From Combretum micranthum (Eukaryota > Streptophyta > Magnoliopsida > Myrtales > Combretaceae): a stretch of DNA of 64,000 bases. Position numbers and translations under genes: made by a program. Positions 36,741 to 47,103 of this stretch are shown here, in pieces (within the stretch, counting starts at the first letter, position 1; every line of letters begins with the position of its first letter). The stretch is taken from positions 94,659 to 158,658 of the forward strand of contig JAMXBD010002838.1 of the NCBI GenBank assembly GCA_024138025.1, given 5' to 3'. A model generated the notes under the pieces. That model ran no database searches. It was not told the origin of the DNA and worked only from the letters and a program-made list of their open reading frames with translations.

Positions 36741-37691
36741 ACTTGTCTTTCAACAACTGGAAACTGGTTTCACACTTGTCACTCCACTCATACTTTACTC
36801 CCTTCTGTGTCAATCTAGTCAACGGACTGGCAATCTTAGAAAAATCTTTCGTAAATTGCCTGTAACCCTACCATTCCCAGAAAGCTTCTGATCTCTAGCA
36901 TAGTCTTGGGTCTTGGCCATTCAGGCACTGCTTTGACTTTCTCAGGATCAACTGATATCCTACTACCATTCACCACATGCTCTAAAAAAGATACTTGTTC
37001 CAACCATAATTCGCATTTGGAGAATTAGCACACAACTTCTCTCCAATTTGTTTAGAACCAACCTCAAATGTTCTTCATCCTCCTTTTCATTCCTTGAGTA
37101 CACTAACACATCATCATTGAATATCATAACTGAATATCATAACAAACATATCAAGATACTCCCTGAAACGTCGGTTCATCAAGTCCATAAACATTGTTGG
37201 TGCGTTGGTAAGTCCAGAAGGCATGACTGCGAACTCGTAATGTCTATACCTTATCCTGAAAGAAGTCTTTTGAATATCTTTAGCTTTCACTCTCAACTGG
37301 TGATATCTATATCTCAAGTTTATCTTTGAGAACACTGAAGTCCCTGTGAACTGATCCAATAGATCATCAATTCTTGGCAACGGATACTTGTTCTTCACTG
37401 TCACCTGATCCAATTCTCTATAGTCGATACATAATCTCATGCTTCCATCTTTCTTCTTAACAAACAGAACTGGAGCTTCCCATGGTGAAACACTAGGTCT
37501 AATGAATTTCTTCTTCAACAGATCGTCTAACTACAATTTAAGTTCTGCCAGTTCTATAGGGCCATTCTATAAGGGATCTTTGATATCGGTATAGTACAAC
37601 TATCAAATCAATTCTAAACTCCACTTCCCTCATAGGCGGTAATCCAAGCAAATCCTCTAGAAAAACTTCTAAAAATTCACATACTAGAGGT
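36741..37691 (-). pseudogene. R1 reverse transcriptase
   Basis: The minus-strand frame has [40 protein letters not shown], the YHQLRV region and [12 protein letters not shown], clear Ty3/gypsy reverse transcriptase. The catalytic block is disrupted by a 13-bp tandem duplication (TGAATATCATAAC twice, 37125-37150 on the plus strand) that shifts the frame between the two halves of the FxDD motif. Several stops follow downstream. Upstream the region starts [19 protein letters not shown], where insertion C lies. Confidence 0.88.
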
Positions 37692-38076
37692 ATATTTGTC
37701 ACGCCCCGGAGGGTACCCTAAACGTGGCAGACCTTGCATATAATACTAAAGTTAATAAATGATAACCTTGTCATGCAGGAGCTTCGATATCACATGCAAG
37801 GCGTGCTTCCAAGATAGTAGGAGACTCACAGGGGTATTACATTTAAGTAAATAATAAAAGCAACAAGAACTTATATAAATAAACATAAAATCTTCATAAT
37901 AATATCCTTACATCATCTTAGGGCATTTCCCCACTTTAGAAGTCTTTCATCAAATTAATAACAACTATTACACAAGCCTACTATAGAGATTTTCCTAGAA
38001 GCTATGTTCAAAACTTAAATACATATAGCTTCTCCCAAAAACTCCTAGTAGCTTAAACTCATACCTGGTATACGGG

Positions 38077-38914
38077 TGTAAGCCCTGGAAAATTTAGTAA
38101 ATAATTCTAAGATGAACTTTGAAAATAAACCCTAAAAATTACTCTGAATTAAAACCGAACTTTGATAAGTCCCAAATCTCGAACGAATCTAGAAACTTCA
38201 GAATCATGAGAAAAATAAGAATCCTTAAAAATAAAATAGGAACTCAATATACTTCAATTCTAAAATCACGATGTACGACAAATTCTTTATCTAACTCCAA
38301 CTTATAAATCGGGTAAAATAGAGCCCAAAACAAATTATTAAGAAGTAAATAATGCTTAACCTTAGGAAATAAAACTCAATCCAAAGAATTCGAAAACGTT
38401 GAGAGATAGTAAATACTTATAAATATCAAACTTAAAATAAATTTCTCAAATCAGATATTTGTATAAACATAAAATATTAGTTTCCAAATTGGCAAAAATA
38501 TAAACCGGAAAGTCAACCGAAAACCTAAGTCCACGAGACTCCCAAGAAACCCGTAGCCTAGATCCGGCAATTCCGTATTCCTAAACCAAGGAGTCAGAAT
38601 AAGAAAAAAGCTTAGTTGGTTCGTATTAAGTTTAGGATGCTCTAAAAGATAGATTGACAAATTTTCAATCTATTTTCAATCCGGTCAGGTATAGACTTCG
38701 AAAAGCATGCCCTGAGATTCGAAATATTAAAAATATGTTATTAATGTCGTTAGACTCATATTTTTTAACAATCTCTAAAATATTAGTTTTATAAATTTTC
38801 GATAACTAGAATTACCTGATTATGTGATTTATTTGTATTTCATTACTACCGGTAATTTGCTAGTCTTCGGTACTATTTACTATTATTCATTTCATAATTT
38901 TATTATTCTTATAA
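38077..38914 (+). repeat. Extra U3-like unit of copy D
   Basis: Ends with the ACCGGTAATTT / TACTATTTACTATTATTC cluster that normally lies shortly upstream of the TATA box, but has no TATA box. A second U3 with TATA follows. Shared with copy E at an unrelated site. Confidence 0.6.
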
Positions 38915-41242
38915 TGTATACCCCGGTTTTCCTAGTGATTGAATAACTTTGAAACCCGGAGAACGAAAACCCTAAATTGGTCTGGTTCAAGCTTAGTGAG
39001 AGGAGCTTAGAAACCCTAGATCCGGCTTTCCTTCGGTTCCCATAAAAAAGAAGTTTTATAAAACAAATTAATGTGAATTATTGTTATAAAGTATATTTCA
39101 AACCTTAAAAAGTTTTAATTTGGAAAAATTTCTATTCCAGGCCTTCCGAGCTCAATTACGGAAAAATGAGTCCCAGGACTAGAAACTTAGAAAAATATTC
39201 CGGAATATTCATTAGAACTGAAATTTTATAAGGATTTCAAAAATATAAATTTTATAATTTTCCGGCTATAAAAATTACAGTTATAAGCCTTTTCCCGTAT
39301 TTTCTTTACTACAGTAAAGTAGATGTCTTATCCACTATTTACCACTATTCACAAGTACAACCACACTACACACTACCCATACCCTATTCTTACATCCTTA
39401 AACTACTTATTATATTTTCTTTTCCAAGAAATTTTTGTCTCTTATTAAATTATCATTTTTATTACATTTTATTACACAAATTACAAATTTAAACAATTTT
39501 AACTCACTCCCTCTCTCCTCCCCATCCAAACCGGCACACACCCTCCCCCAATCCCCTCTATTTGTTTTATTTTTACTCTTTTTAATACATTTAAACCCTA
39601 ATTTCCTTAATATATAAGCTCCTTTTCTTTCTCTCTCCTCATTTTTTTACTCATTTAAAAATTTTACAAAAGCAAAACTCTCTCTTCTCTTCCCTATTCT
39701 TGCCATGAAACTAGCCTTCCCCACCACACACACACACACAAGCTCATTTCATCTTCTTTTCTTCTTCAAATCTTCATTTAGGTGATGATTCCAAGCCTTG
39801 TTACTACTTAATCTTGCAATGACAAGAGTATTCTTGTGTGTTTTCATCTTGAAATCCCAATGAGCAAATGCTAGGGATGAGAAAACATTAATACATGAGT
39901 CTCAAGCCATTACAAGAGAAGATCTTGTGTTTAACAAGCTTTTGTTGAAGTATTGTTATGTTCATGCATAGAAAAGTAGAGATCTTGCATGAAAAAGTTT
40001 ATGTTCATGTGTTTAAACTCATTTCATGCACTATAAGTTGTAGATCTAGTGTTTAGACATTCATGTTTTTCTTGACATTCATGTTCATATGAGTATTTTG
40101 TATTTTCATGCATTGATGATCATAAAAGCTTAGTCTTGCATATATAAATGTGTTAGATGGTAGATTTTTATGAGAGTAAGACAAGGAACTTGAAAAGAAA
40201 AGATTTTTGGTTAGAAAGGTTCAAAGGAAAATTCGTATGATTTTCAAGACCTATTTTAAAAACCTTGAAACCACTTTGAAACTCATATTTTACATGAAAA
40301 ATGAAGGTTATAAGTAATGATATCATTAAGTAGTGATTTTTATAAGTTGAAATGAGTTTAAACATGAGTAATGTGTAAAACAAGCAGTGGAATTAAGATG
40401 GAAAATTTTGAGTTAGTATTCAAATTGTTAAATTCGTAACTTGAGATGGTGCCTATGTAAACCTCTAGTATATAAGCTCAAAATGCATGTTTTATGTGTT
40501 AAATGAAGTCCATAGGTAATTGATATAGTAAATCTTTAAAATTTTATGCATTATACAAGTTTTCTCAAAGGAAACATGCAAGAAATGGATTTTTCTAAAA
40601 TTTGGATTTTTGTGAAAAGCCTATTTAAAAATATTTTCGCAAAGTGAAAAAATGTGAATTTTTATGTGGAAATGAAGGTCTTGGATAGTACAGATGTTGA
40701 AGACTCATTTTTATTTGGATAATAAGGAAATTCTAAGAATGAAATCCCCAATTACTAATGAGATGCCAAATTTAGACAATTGGAAGTTCAAGAAGAAATT
40801 GTTAGAGTCTTGTAAGAATTATGAGTTCTTAAAATTTTCATTATAAAAAATCATCGATCATGCATATATTGGACTCATTACATGTCATTCATATTAGGAA
40901 CTCATTCATATTTTATCTATACATGAATCATCAACTAGGAATATTTTGATTAAGTGCAAAACAATATTTCGAAAATGGAAAAATTACAGAACAGATCTGA
41001 TCCCTCTGTTCCATGACTTAAATGTTTTCAAAACTTGAAATTAATAATATAAATAGATAGATCTTTTGAGGTAGATAGAAATCGATATAAAATTTCCGAA
41101 ATTCCGAGTTAAAATGACCAAGTTATGGCCGTTTTAAGTTGGAACTTCCAAAAATAGCGAGAATTACGATTTTGTCTAGTTTAGATGCATAGCTTGAATT
41201 AGTTAAGTGATGGAATTCTCATTAGGTTATTCTTATTTGGTA

Positions 41243-41308
41243 GGTGATCCTGAGAACGACGATACCCTACCACCCGACTATTACTACTTAGAGACCGACG
41301 TACCATAG
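41243..41308 (+). other. Conserved short ORF/exon, copy D (extended)
   Basis: Encodes GDPENDDTLPPDYYY, but the usual stop codon is replaced by TTA. The frame therefore runs six more residues (LETDVP) to TAG, just before the donor-like CCGAG|TGAGTA. It follows the acceptor TTTGGTAG. Confidence 0.55.
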
Positions 41309-41626
41309 CCGAGTGAGTATCAATTTTGATTTCAATTATTGCTTGTGATTGTAGTGATAGTTGCACTAGTTGCTAAGCAAAGATAAAAAGAATGATTATG
41401 CATGATGGGGTTAGTTGGGAATTATAATTGTCTGCTGTTGATATGTGAAGTTGAACTTAAAGAATATCGAAGCCGGGTGATAAGTTATTGCTTGTATAGA
41501 GAAGAGCTGGAATTGATTGTCTGCGAATATTGCTTGGCCACGTAAAAGAATTGGATTAATCGATTATTAGACATTCAATATAAATTTGAACTCATTTATA
41601 TCACGATGGGGATGGAGCATTAGCAT

Positions 41627-41785
41627 TTGTTAGTTTTTCGTGATCCATAAAATGAATATGTTGGTTAATCGTGATCCATAAAACAAATATATTGGTTAAT
41701 CGTGATCCATAAAACGAATTTGTTGGTTAATCGTGATCGATAAAACGAAATATTGTTCAGTTGACCGTGAGCTTGAACGGCATCA
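41627..41785 (+). repeat. Minisatellite in copy D
   Basis: Four to five units of about 33 bp, core TTGGTTAATCGTGATCC-ATAAAACGAAT. Same unit as in copy F. Confidence 0.7.
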
Positions 41786-41815
41786 TACGACATGATTCGT
41801 TAATCTGCTAACCCA

Positions 41816-41865
41816 GGATGGAGGGCGCAAGTCCATCCACATATGATTTCCGGTTGGTCATATGT
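41816..41865 (+). other. Covarying double hairpin, copy D
   Basis: Stem 1 is GGATGGA (41816-41822) / TCCATCC (41832-41838) around GGGCGCAAG. Stem 2 is ACATATGA (41839-41846) / TCATATGT (41858-41865) around TTTCCGGTTGG. Confidence 0.75.
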
Positions 41866-42597
41866 TTGCTAAATTCACTTGTCTGATGCATTTCACTTGA
41901 TTGAATAACTACTTGCTTGAATGATTTGTCTTCATTGCGATATAGAAATTTTCACTCACTAAGCTAGTGTAGTTTATACCCCGATTGTTTCCTATTGTAG
42001 TATAAATACTTACGGTTATCACCGAGGAGCCACGGACATCAGGTACAGCTCTTGGACATTAAGGAGCTTTCGATGAGGCCGGGGCCTAAAAGTAGAAACA
42101 GACTGCTAATCATGTTTCTTAAATTAGTATTTGAAGGATGATATGAGAAGAATTGTGAGCCTAAGAGCTCTTAACGTAGTTAATAAGGGTATGCCCCCTA
42201 GTTCATGTAATAGTATAGTTTTATATAAGACGGTTATGATTTACATTCTTGTTGCTTTGAATGTCTCTTTAAACTACTACGAAGCAAAGCATGGTCTCTG
42301 TATGTTGAGAGTGAGCCTTAAACCCGATGTTCAAACTCATGGGAAGATTAAGGTTGCCTTACTTGAGTTTAAATATTCAGTGTGGCGGACTGTCACGTGT
42401 AGGGTACTCTTTGGGGCATGACAACGGGGCTCCTTGGGGCCAACCAAAGATAATCATATTGTAACAAAAAGCTATAAGGGTATAAGCAAATCTAGCTTAG
42501 TGAGATAATTCCATCTACAAGACATTCCCATAATTCAAACAAGTATTTAATCGATCAAATGAGAATGCACCAAACATATGAATAAACAAAATACATA

Positions 42598-42644
42598 TGA
42601 TTAACCGAAAATCAAGTGTAACATGGATTTTACGCCCTCCATGT
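42598..42644 (-). other. Covarying double hairpin, copy C
   Basis: Stem 1 is ACATGGA (42621-42627) / TCCATGT (42638-42644), loop TTTTACGCCC on the plus strand. Stem 2 is TGATT (42598-42602) / AATCA (42610-42614) around an AACCGAA loop. Confidence 0.7.
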
Positions 42645-42685
42645 CGAGGGTTGGGAGGTTACAGGCCTTTACGACCATCAATATT

Positions 42686-42768
42686 TGTAGATTTACCGGC
42701 TCCTACTCGTCCTGTAGATTTCCTGGCTCCTACTAGCCCATGTAGACTTTTCGGCTCCTACTAGCCAC
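42686..42768 (-). repeat. Minisatellite-like repeat in copy C
   Basis: Three units of about 27-30 bp: TGTAGATTTACCGGCTCCTA and two variants ending CTACTAGCC. It sits next to the double hairpin. Confidence 0.65.
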
Positions 42769-43109
42769 CACTACCATTTCCTTGTTTCCCCACACGAAGA
42801 GTAGTAGTGAAATGAATGTGACTCACAATTATGATATGCATGAATTAATTTCAATATATGATTAACCAAATAATGTTTAGTTCAAGTTGAAGGAGATCAA
42901 CATAATTTTCATCATATCAATACAAAAATCAAAATTTATTTATCAAACATTCTTTCGATATTCTTAACTTGTATTCAACCAATCATAATTCCAAGTCACA
43001 CAACCATTATTCATTTATCTTTTTCTTAATTGCTAGTGCTACTACTTACAAGCATAAAACAAGGAAATGTAACTTAGTAAAGGATCAACTCACTCCATGT
43101 CGGTAGATC

Positions 43110-43157
43110 CTAATCGAAGTAATCTTCTGGGAAAGTAATCTTGGGTCCTTCTCCACC
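43110..43157 (-). other. Conserved 15-codon ORF/exon, copy C
   Basis: Encodes GGEGPKITFPEDYFD then TAG, after the acceptor CTTGTTTAG and before a GGAGTGAGTTG donor-like site (minus strand). Confidence 0.6.
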
Positions 43158-45303
43158 TAAACAAGATGAAATACCCAAAATGAGTCTTTCATGAAATCTC
43201 TATTCTTGAAGATTCTAAATCTTTCTCAAAATCGCGGTAAAATCGTATAAGAGGAAATTTCCAACTTAAAATGGCCATAACTTGCTCTTTTTAACTCGAA
43301 ATTTCGCATATAATATACCGTTTTCTACCTATTCGAAAAGATCTATCTATTTCTAAACTTATTTTCATCAAACTAAGTCATTTGGGCTCCAAAAAAGTGG
43401 CGGACAGATTCACCACGAATTTTTATAAACTTGTTTTCTTTCTTTTACTCAAAGCTCATTTTGAAGAGATAGATATTATAACAATTTGTAAATCCTTTGA
43501 AATGTATATTCATACATTTATTGACTCATATCAAATGTATGAATTTTAATGAAGTTGTCTCAAATAAAAGTAAAGTCTTTTAAATATTTTAGGAAGTGAG
43601 AACTTTTGAAATATTCCTTTCTATTTTGCTTTTGAAAATATCTTATGTTGTTTCAAATGAGTATTTTTTTTTCCTAAGTTTAATTTCCATAATCTCTTTA
43701 ATTTCTTAAGGAATGATTTTATTTTCTAAACTTAGCTTCTAATTTTTCTTTTGAAAATAACAATTTTATGTTTGGAGAAATAATTCTTTGTTTCATGAGA
43801 TCATTTCATTTTGGTGAAAAGAATTTCTAGTACTTGATAAAAAGTAATTTTAGTAAAACTTTTGTTTATTTCAAAAAGTCTTTTCTATGTATTTATGAGC
43901 TCCTCTAGATTTCTTAGGAAAGTTTGTTTAAAAAAATTACTTCTCATTTCTAGAAAAAAATTTCTTTATTTTTAAGAAGACATTTCCTCATTTATTTTTG
44001 TTGAGACAAAGTCATTGCGTTCATGCATGAATATGAATCATAAAGTTATGAAAGCATAAAGAAACATAATAACTTGAAAGAATAAGCTAATAAAGAAATA
44101 AATCAAGTATTGGAACTTAGCTTCATCAAGGTATCCCGGACTAAAAAAAGACTAATCCCAAAAAAAAGAAAATGTTTTAACTTGATGAGAACAAGCTAAG
44201 ACTAGAAAGACTAGTCTTAAAAACAATATGAAAGTAAATAAATTGCAAGGAAGTAAATAAATTACATGGAAAGTAAATAAATTGCAAAACAATTGAGCTT
44301 ATATGCTCTAAATGATATAAAAAGTTACATAGATATATTAGATAGTTATAAACATAAAAACAACATAAGGAAATTGGATTATGAACAAAAACAAAGTATG
44401 AACCTATTGTTGCTTTCTTTCACCTTCATGGTTTAGAAAACACACACTAAGCTCATACTAAGTAAATGAACATAAGGAAGGTTTGAAGAAAATTTACCTA
44501 AAAGAACTAAACTTGAGAGAGCTTCTTGAAAGGAAATTCTTTGAGAGTTTTTAAGATAGTAACTTTAGTAGAAGAAAGGTGTGAAAGAAGTGGAAGTAAG
44601 ATGGGGTATTTATAAGATAATGTGGGAGATAATTTGTGTTAATTAAATAAATGAAAAGTAAAACAATTAAAGAGAAAGGAGAAGGGGGCCGGCGCAAATT
44701 TAGGGAAGAGAGGGAAAGAAAATTTATTTTTTTGTATTTTTGTTAATTAAAAGTAAGATATGAAAGATGTGAAGTCGTATTGAAAATGAAAATGTGTAAA
44801 AAATAAAGGTATCGGTTGTAAGAAAAAGTAGAGATAGATAAATAGTATAGAATAGTAGTAAATAGTGTAGTGTAAAGTAGACATGACAATTTAAGTACCG
44901 GTGGTAAGAAAATACGCGTATAATTGCGATATCTGATATTTTTAGCTACCAAAAAATTATGAAGTTGATATTTTTGAAAATCTTATATTTTTACGAGTCT
45001 AACGGTATACTCGGAATATTTTTACTATTCCGAGCCCCGATACACATTTTTCAACAACTGTGTCCGATCGGGTTCAAGACGGGTTGCGGTTTTACTAAAC
45101 TGATCTTTTTAAGCTTTCTTAGATAATTACGAACTATTCTATCGCCTAAACTTTTTCTTACTCTCCTAGGGTTTCTTAAACAGGAATGCTGGATTTAAGC
45201 GGTTACGGTAAACTAGCGTTTTGTTGACTTTAGAAATCCGGTTGACTTCTAGTTAGGGTTTAATCTTTAATTTGATTACAAAACTTCGGGGGTTATCAAT
45301 ATC

Positions 45304-45800
45304 AAACAAAACTAATTTCTGCTTATCCTCTTTCACCATAGAAACCAAAACCGATCTCCCCCATAGTTCATAGGTAGGTAGAAATGGAGGTCACTGCACC
45401 ACCAGCTTATAAGCAAACTGGTCTCCATCAAGTAAATTGAATTCCACAACTAAATTGTGGCAATCTATCACTGCATGGTACTTTGCCAACCAATCAACGC
45501 CCAAAATCACATCAAAATCCAACATGTCTAATACAACCAAATCTACAGGTAGATGCCTACCCTCTATTTCAATATCCACATCCCTACTTACTCTATCCAA
45601 CACAGATCCACATCCCAAAGGTGTACTAACTAATACATAATTAGACATGAGCTCAATAGATAAACCACATACATCTACAAACGATTCAGAAACACAAGAA
45701 AAGCTAGCAAGAGTATCGAACAATATGAATGCACTATGCTGAAGTATAAGGAACATACCCATAATAGTGTCCACACTAAATGTCTCATTACGCTGAAGAG
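45304..45800 (-). pseudogene. R1 aspartic protease and linker to RT
   Basis: The minus-strand frame has ILFDTLASFSCVSESFVD, where the catalytic D-T-G/A-A-S motif has a leucine in its third place. Then come SVLDRVSRDVDIEIEGRHLP and LDFDVILGVDWLAKYHAVID. The ILGxDWL flap-side motif is typical of gypsy retropepsins. The altered active site and a stop shortly after make it inactive. Confidence 0.8.
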
Positions 45801-45859
45801 CGTATACCTTTGCTGGTGCTCGCTGTCCCTGGCCAGAATAAACTCTATCAAACTATCCT

Positions 45860-46911
45860 CCTTTGCAATCCACTGCTCAGTGTCCTCTCTGTCCACACTT
45901 AAAGCAGAAAACCTATGGAAGGACTCTATCTATACAAATGTTGCTCTTGTGTCCAAGCTTTCCACAAGAAAAGCAAGCATTTTCCATCCACTTACAATCC
46001 TTCAAGTCATGTGGCCCAAGGCATCTAGGGCACCTCTTGTCAAGATTTTGCACCATTGACTTGAAAGTCTAAGTAACAAACCTCTTGCTTTTGTCTTGTG
46101 CCAAAACACTAGCTGTTGGTCTCTTGCCCAAGAAGATCTAATTTCTCTGAGGCTCTCTGCTCTTAATCCTGCTCAAGCTTTGTTCCACTGTCTTGGCCTT
46201 ATTCACAACTACTAAATAGTTGCTCAAATCCATCAAATTGACCTGATACTGGATCTCAGGCTCCAATTCAGTAATGAACCTGCTAACTTTGGCTCCCTCC
46301 CTCTCCTTTAACGCATCAGGTAGAAATCTCATCAGTCTATGCAGTTCAGCCTCATATTTCATCTACTGATAATTTCCTTTGCTGTGAAGCATAATATTTC
46401 GGGAGCATTCTCTATTTGCCACTATCTGGAAACCCCTCTTGCCATGAGTCTTTTCATGCTCATCCACTAGTTATTGGCTCTTCCAGTCAATAAATAAGAG
46501 GCATACTTAACCCTTTTGTTCTCTGGAATGTCCAGAGCAGAAAAAGTCTTCTCGACTTCCTCTATCCATAACTGTACCTCTAAGGGTTTTTCTAGTACTG
46601 GCTCAAAATTAGGCACCACATCCACAAATTTGTTCAGGCTAAGAACATCTGCATGTCTAGCCCCATTACCTCCATTCCCATTTAACCTTTGTGTCTCCTG
46701 TCCCTAAGCTTTAGCATTCGCTTGGACCATTTGCATGCCCCTCCTCATATCCTGCTGCTGTTGACCAACCACTCCCAACAAAGCATTCACATCTTGCATA
46801 AGCTATGCAGCATCAACTGGAACGTGCTGTCTTACAGGTGGTGTTGTAAATTCTCATTATGAGCCACTGCTCATCTTCATTCTCTTCAGGATTCCTTCTT
46901 CTTGGAGGCAT
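45860..46911 (-). pseudogene. R1 gag with two zinc knuckles
   Basis: ATG at 46911 (minus) starts MPPRRRNPEENEDEQ. Later parts read DVLSLNKFVDVVPNFEPVLE and WIEEVEKTFSALDIPENKRV, the gypsy gag capsid signature, interrupted by stops. Near the end CFSCGKLGHKSNIC (CX2CX4HX4C) and a second, stop-containing knuckle CFKCGQRGH...C (45880-46000) bind nucleic acid in intact relatives. Gag would form the particle; this copy is dead. Confidence 0.8.
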
Positions 46912-47084
46912 TCTAAAATAAACCAAACACCACAAGACTAGACAAGATATCAAACTCAAGGTCAAAACTTAGAATCTATCAGACAACAACAACTTAACAA
47001 AACAACAAACCTATTCTACCCCTCTCATCAAATCTCACCGTCCTAAGGAGTTAAAACTTATATATATTTGATTGAAAACCTATT

Positions 47085-47096
47085 GTTTTGATACCA
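47085..47096 (-). other. R1 primer-binding site
   Basis: Minus strand TGGTATCAAAAC, eight bases downstream of the 5' LTR; the first eight bases match the plant initiator tRNA-Met 3' end (TGGTATCA-GAGC). Confidence 0.65.
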
Positions 47097-47103
47097 AATA
47101 AAC

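Larger units (their letters stand above)
38077..42423 (+). mobile_element. LTR-X copy D, solo LTR nested in C
   Basis: Runs TGTAAGCCCTGG to GGGGCATGACA with exact target duplication ACGGG (38072-38076, 42424-42428). A second element-like start (TGTATACCCCGG) occurs at 38915, so 38077-38914 is an extra U3-like unit as in copy E. From 38915 on it parallels copy F closely. TATATAA box at 39611; leader ends CATTTAGGTGATGA near 39781; inverted block 41104-41142; ORF 41243-41308; minisatellite 41627-41785; double hairpin 41816-41865; third-exon acceptor CTATTGTAG near 42000. Confidence 0.85.
37697..45298 (-). mobile_element. LTR-X copy C, solo LTR in R1, itself split by D
   Basis: On the minus strand it starts TGATAACCCCCG (45298) and ends GGGGCGTGACA (37697). 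Flanks are ATATT (37692-37696) and ATATC (45299-45303), a 5-bp duplication with one change; the R1 frame LFDIPLVCEF is continuous after removal. Copy D occupies 38077-42423. The net length is about 3.25 kb. TATA box on the minus strand at 44604-44615; inverted block 43261-43299; 15-codon ORF 43110-43157; tandem units 42686-42768; double hairpin 42598-42644. Confidence 0.83.
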
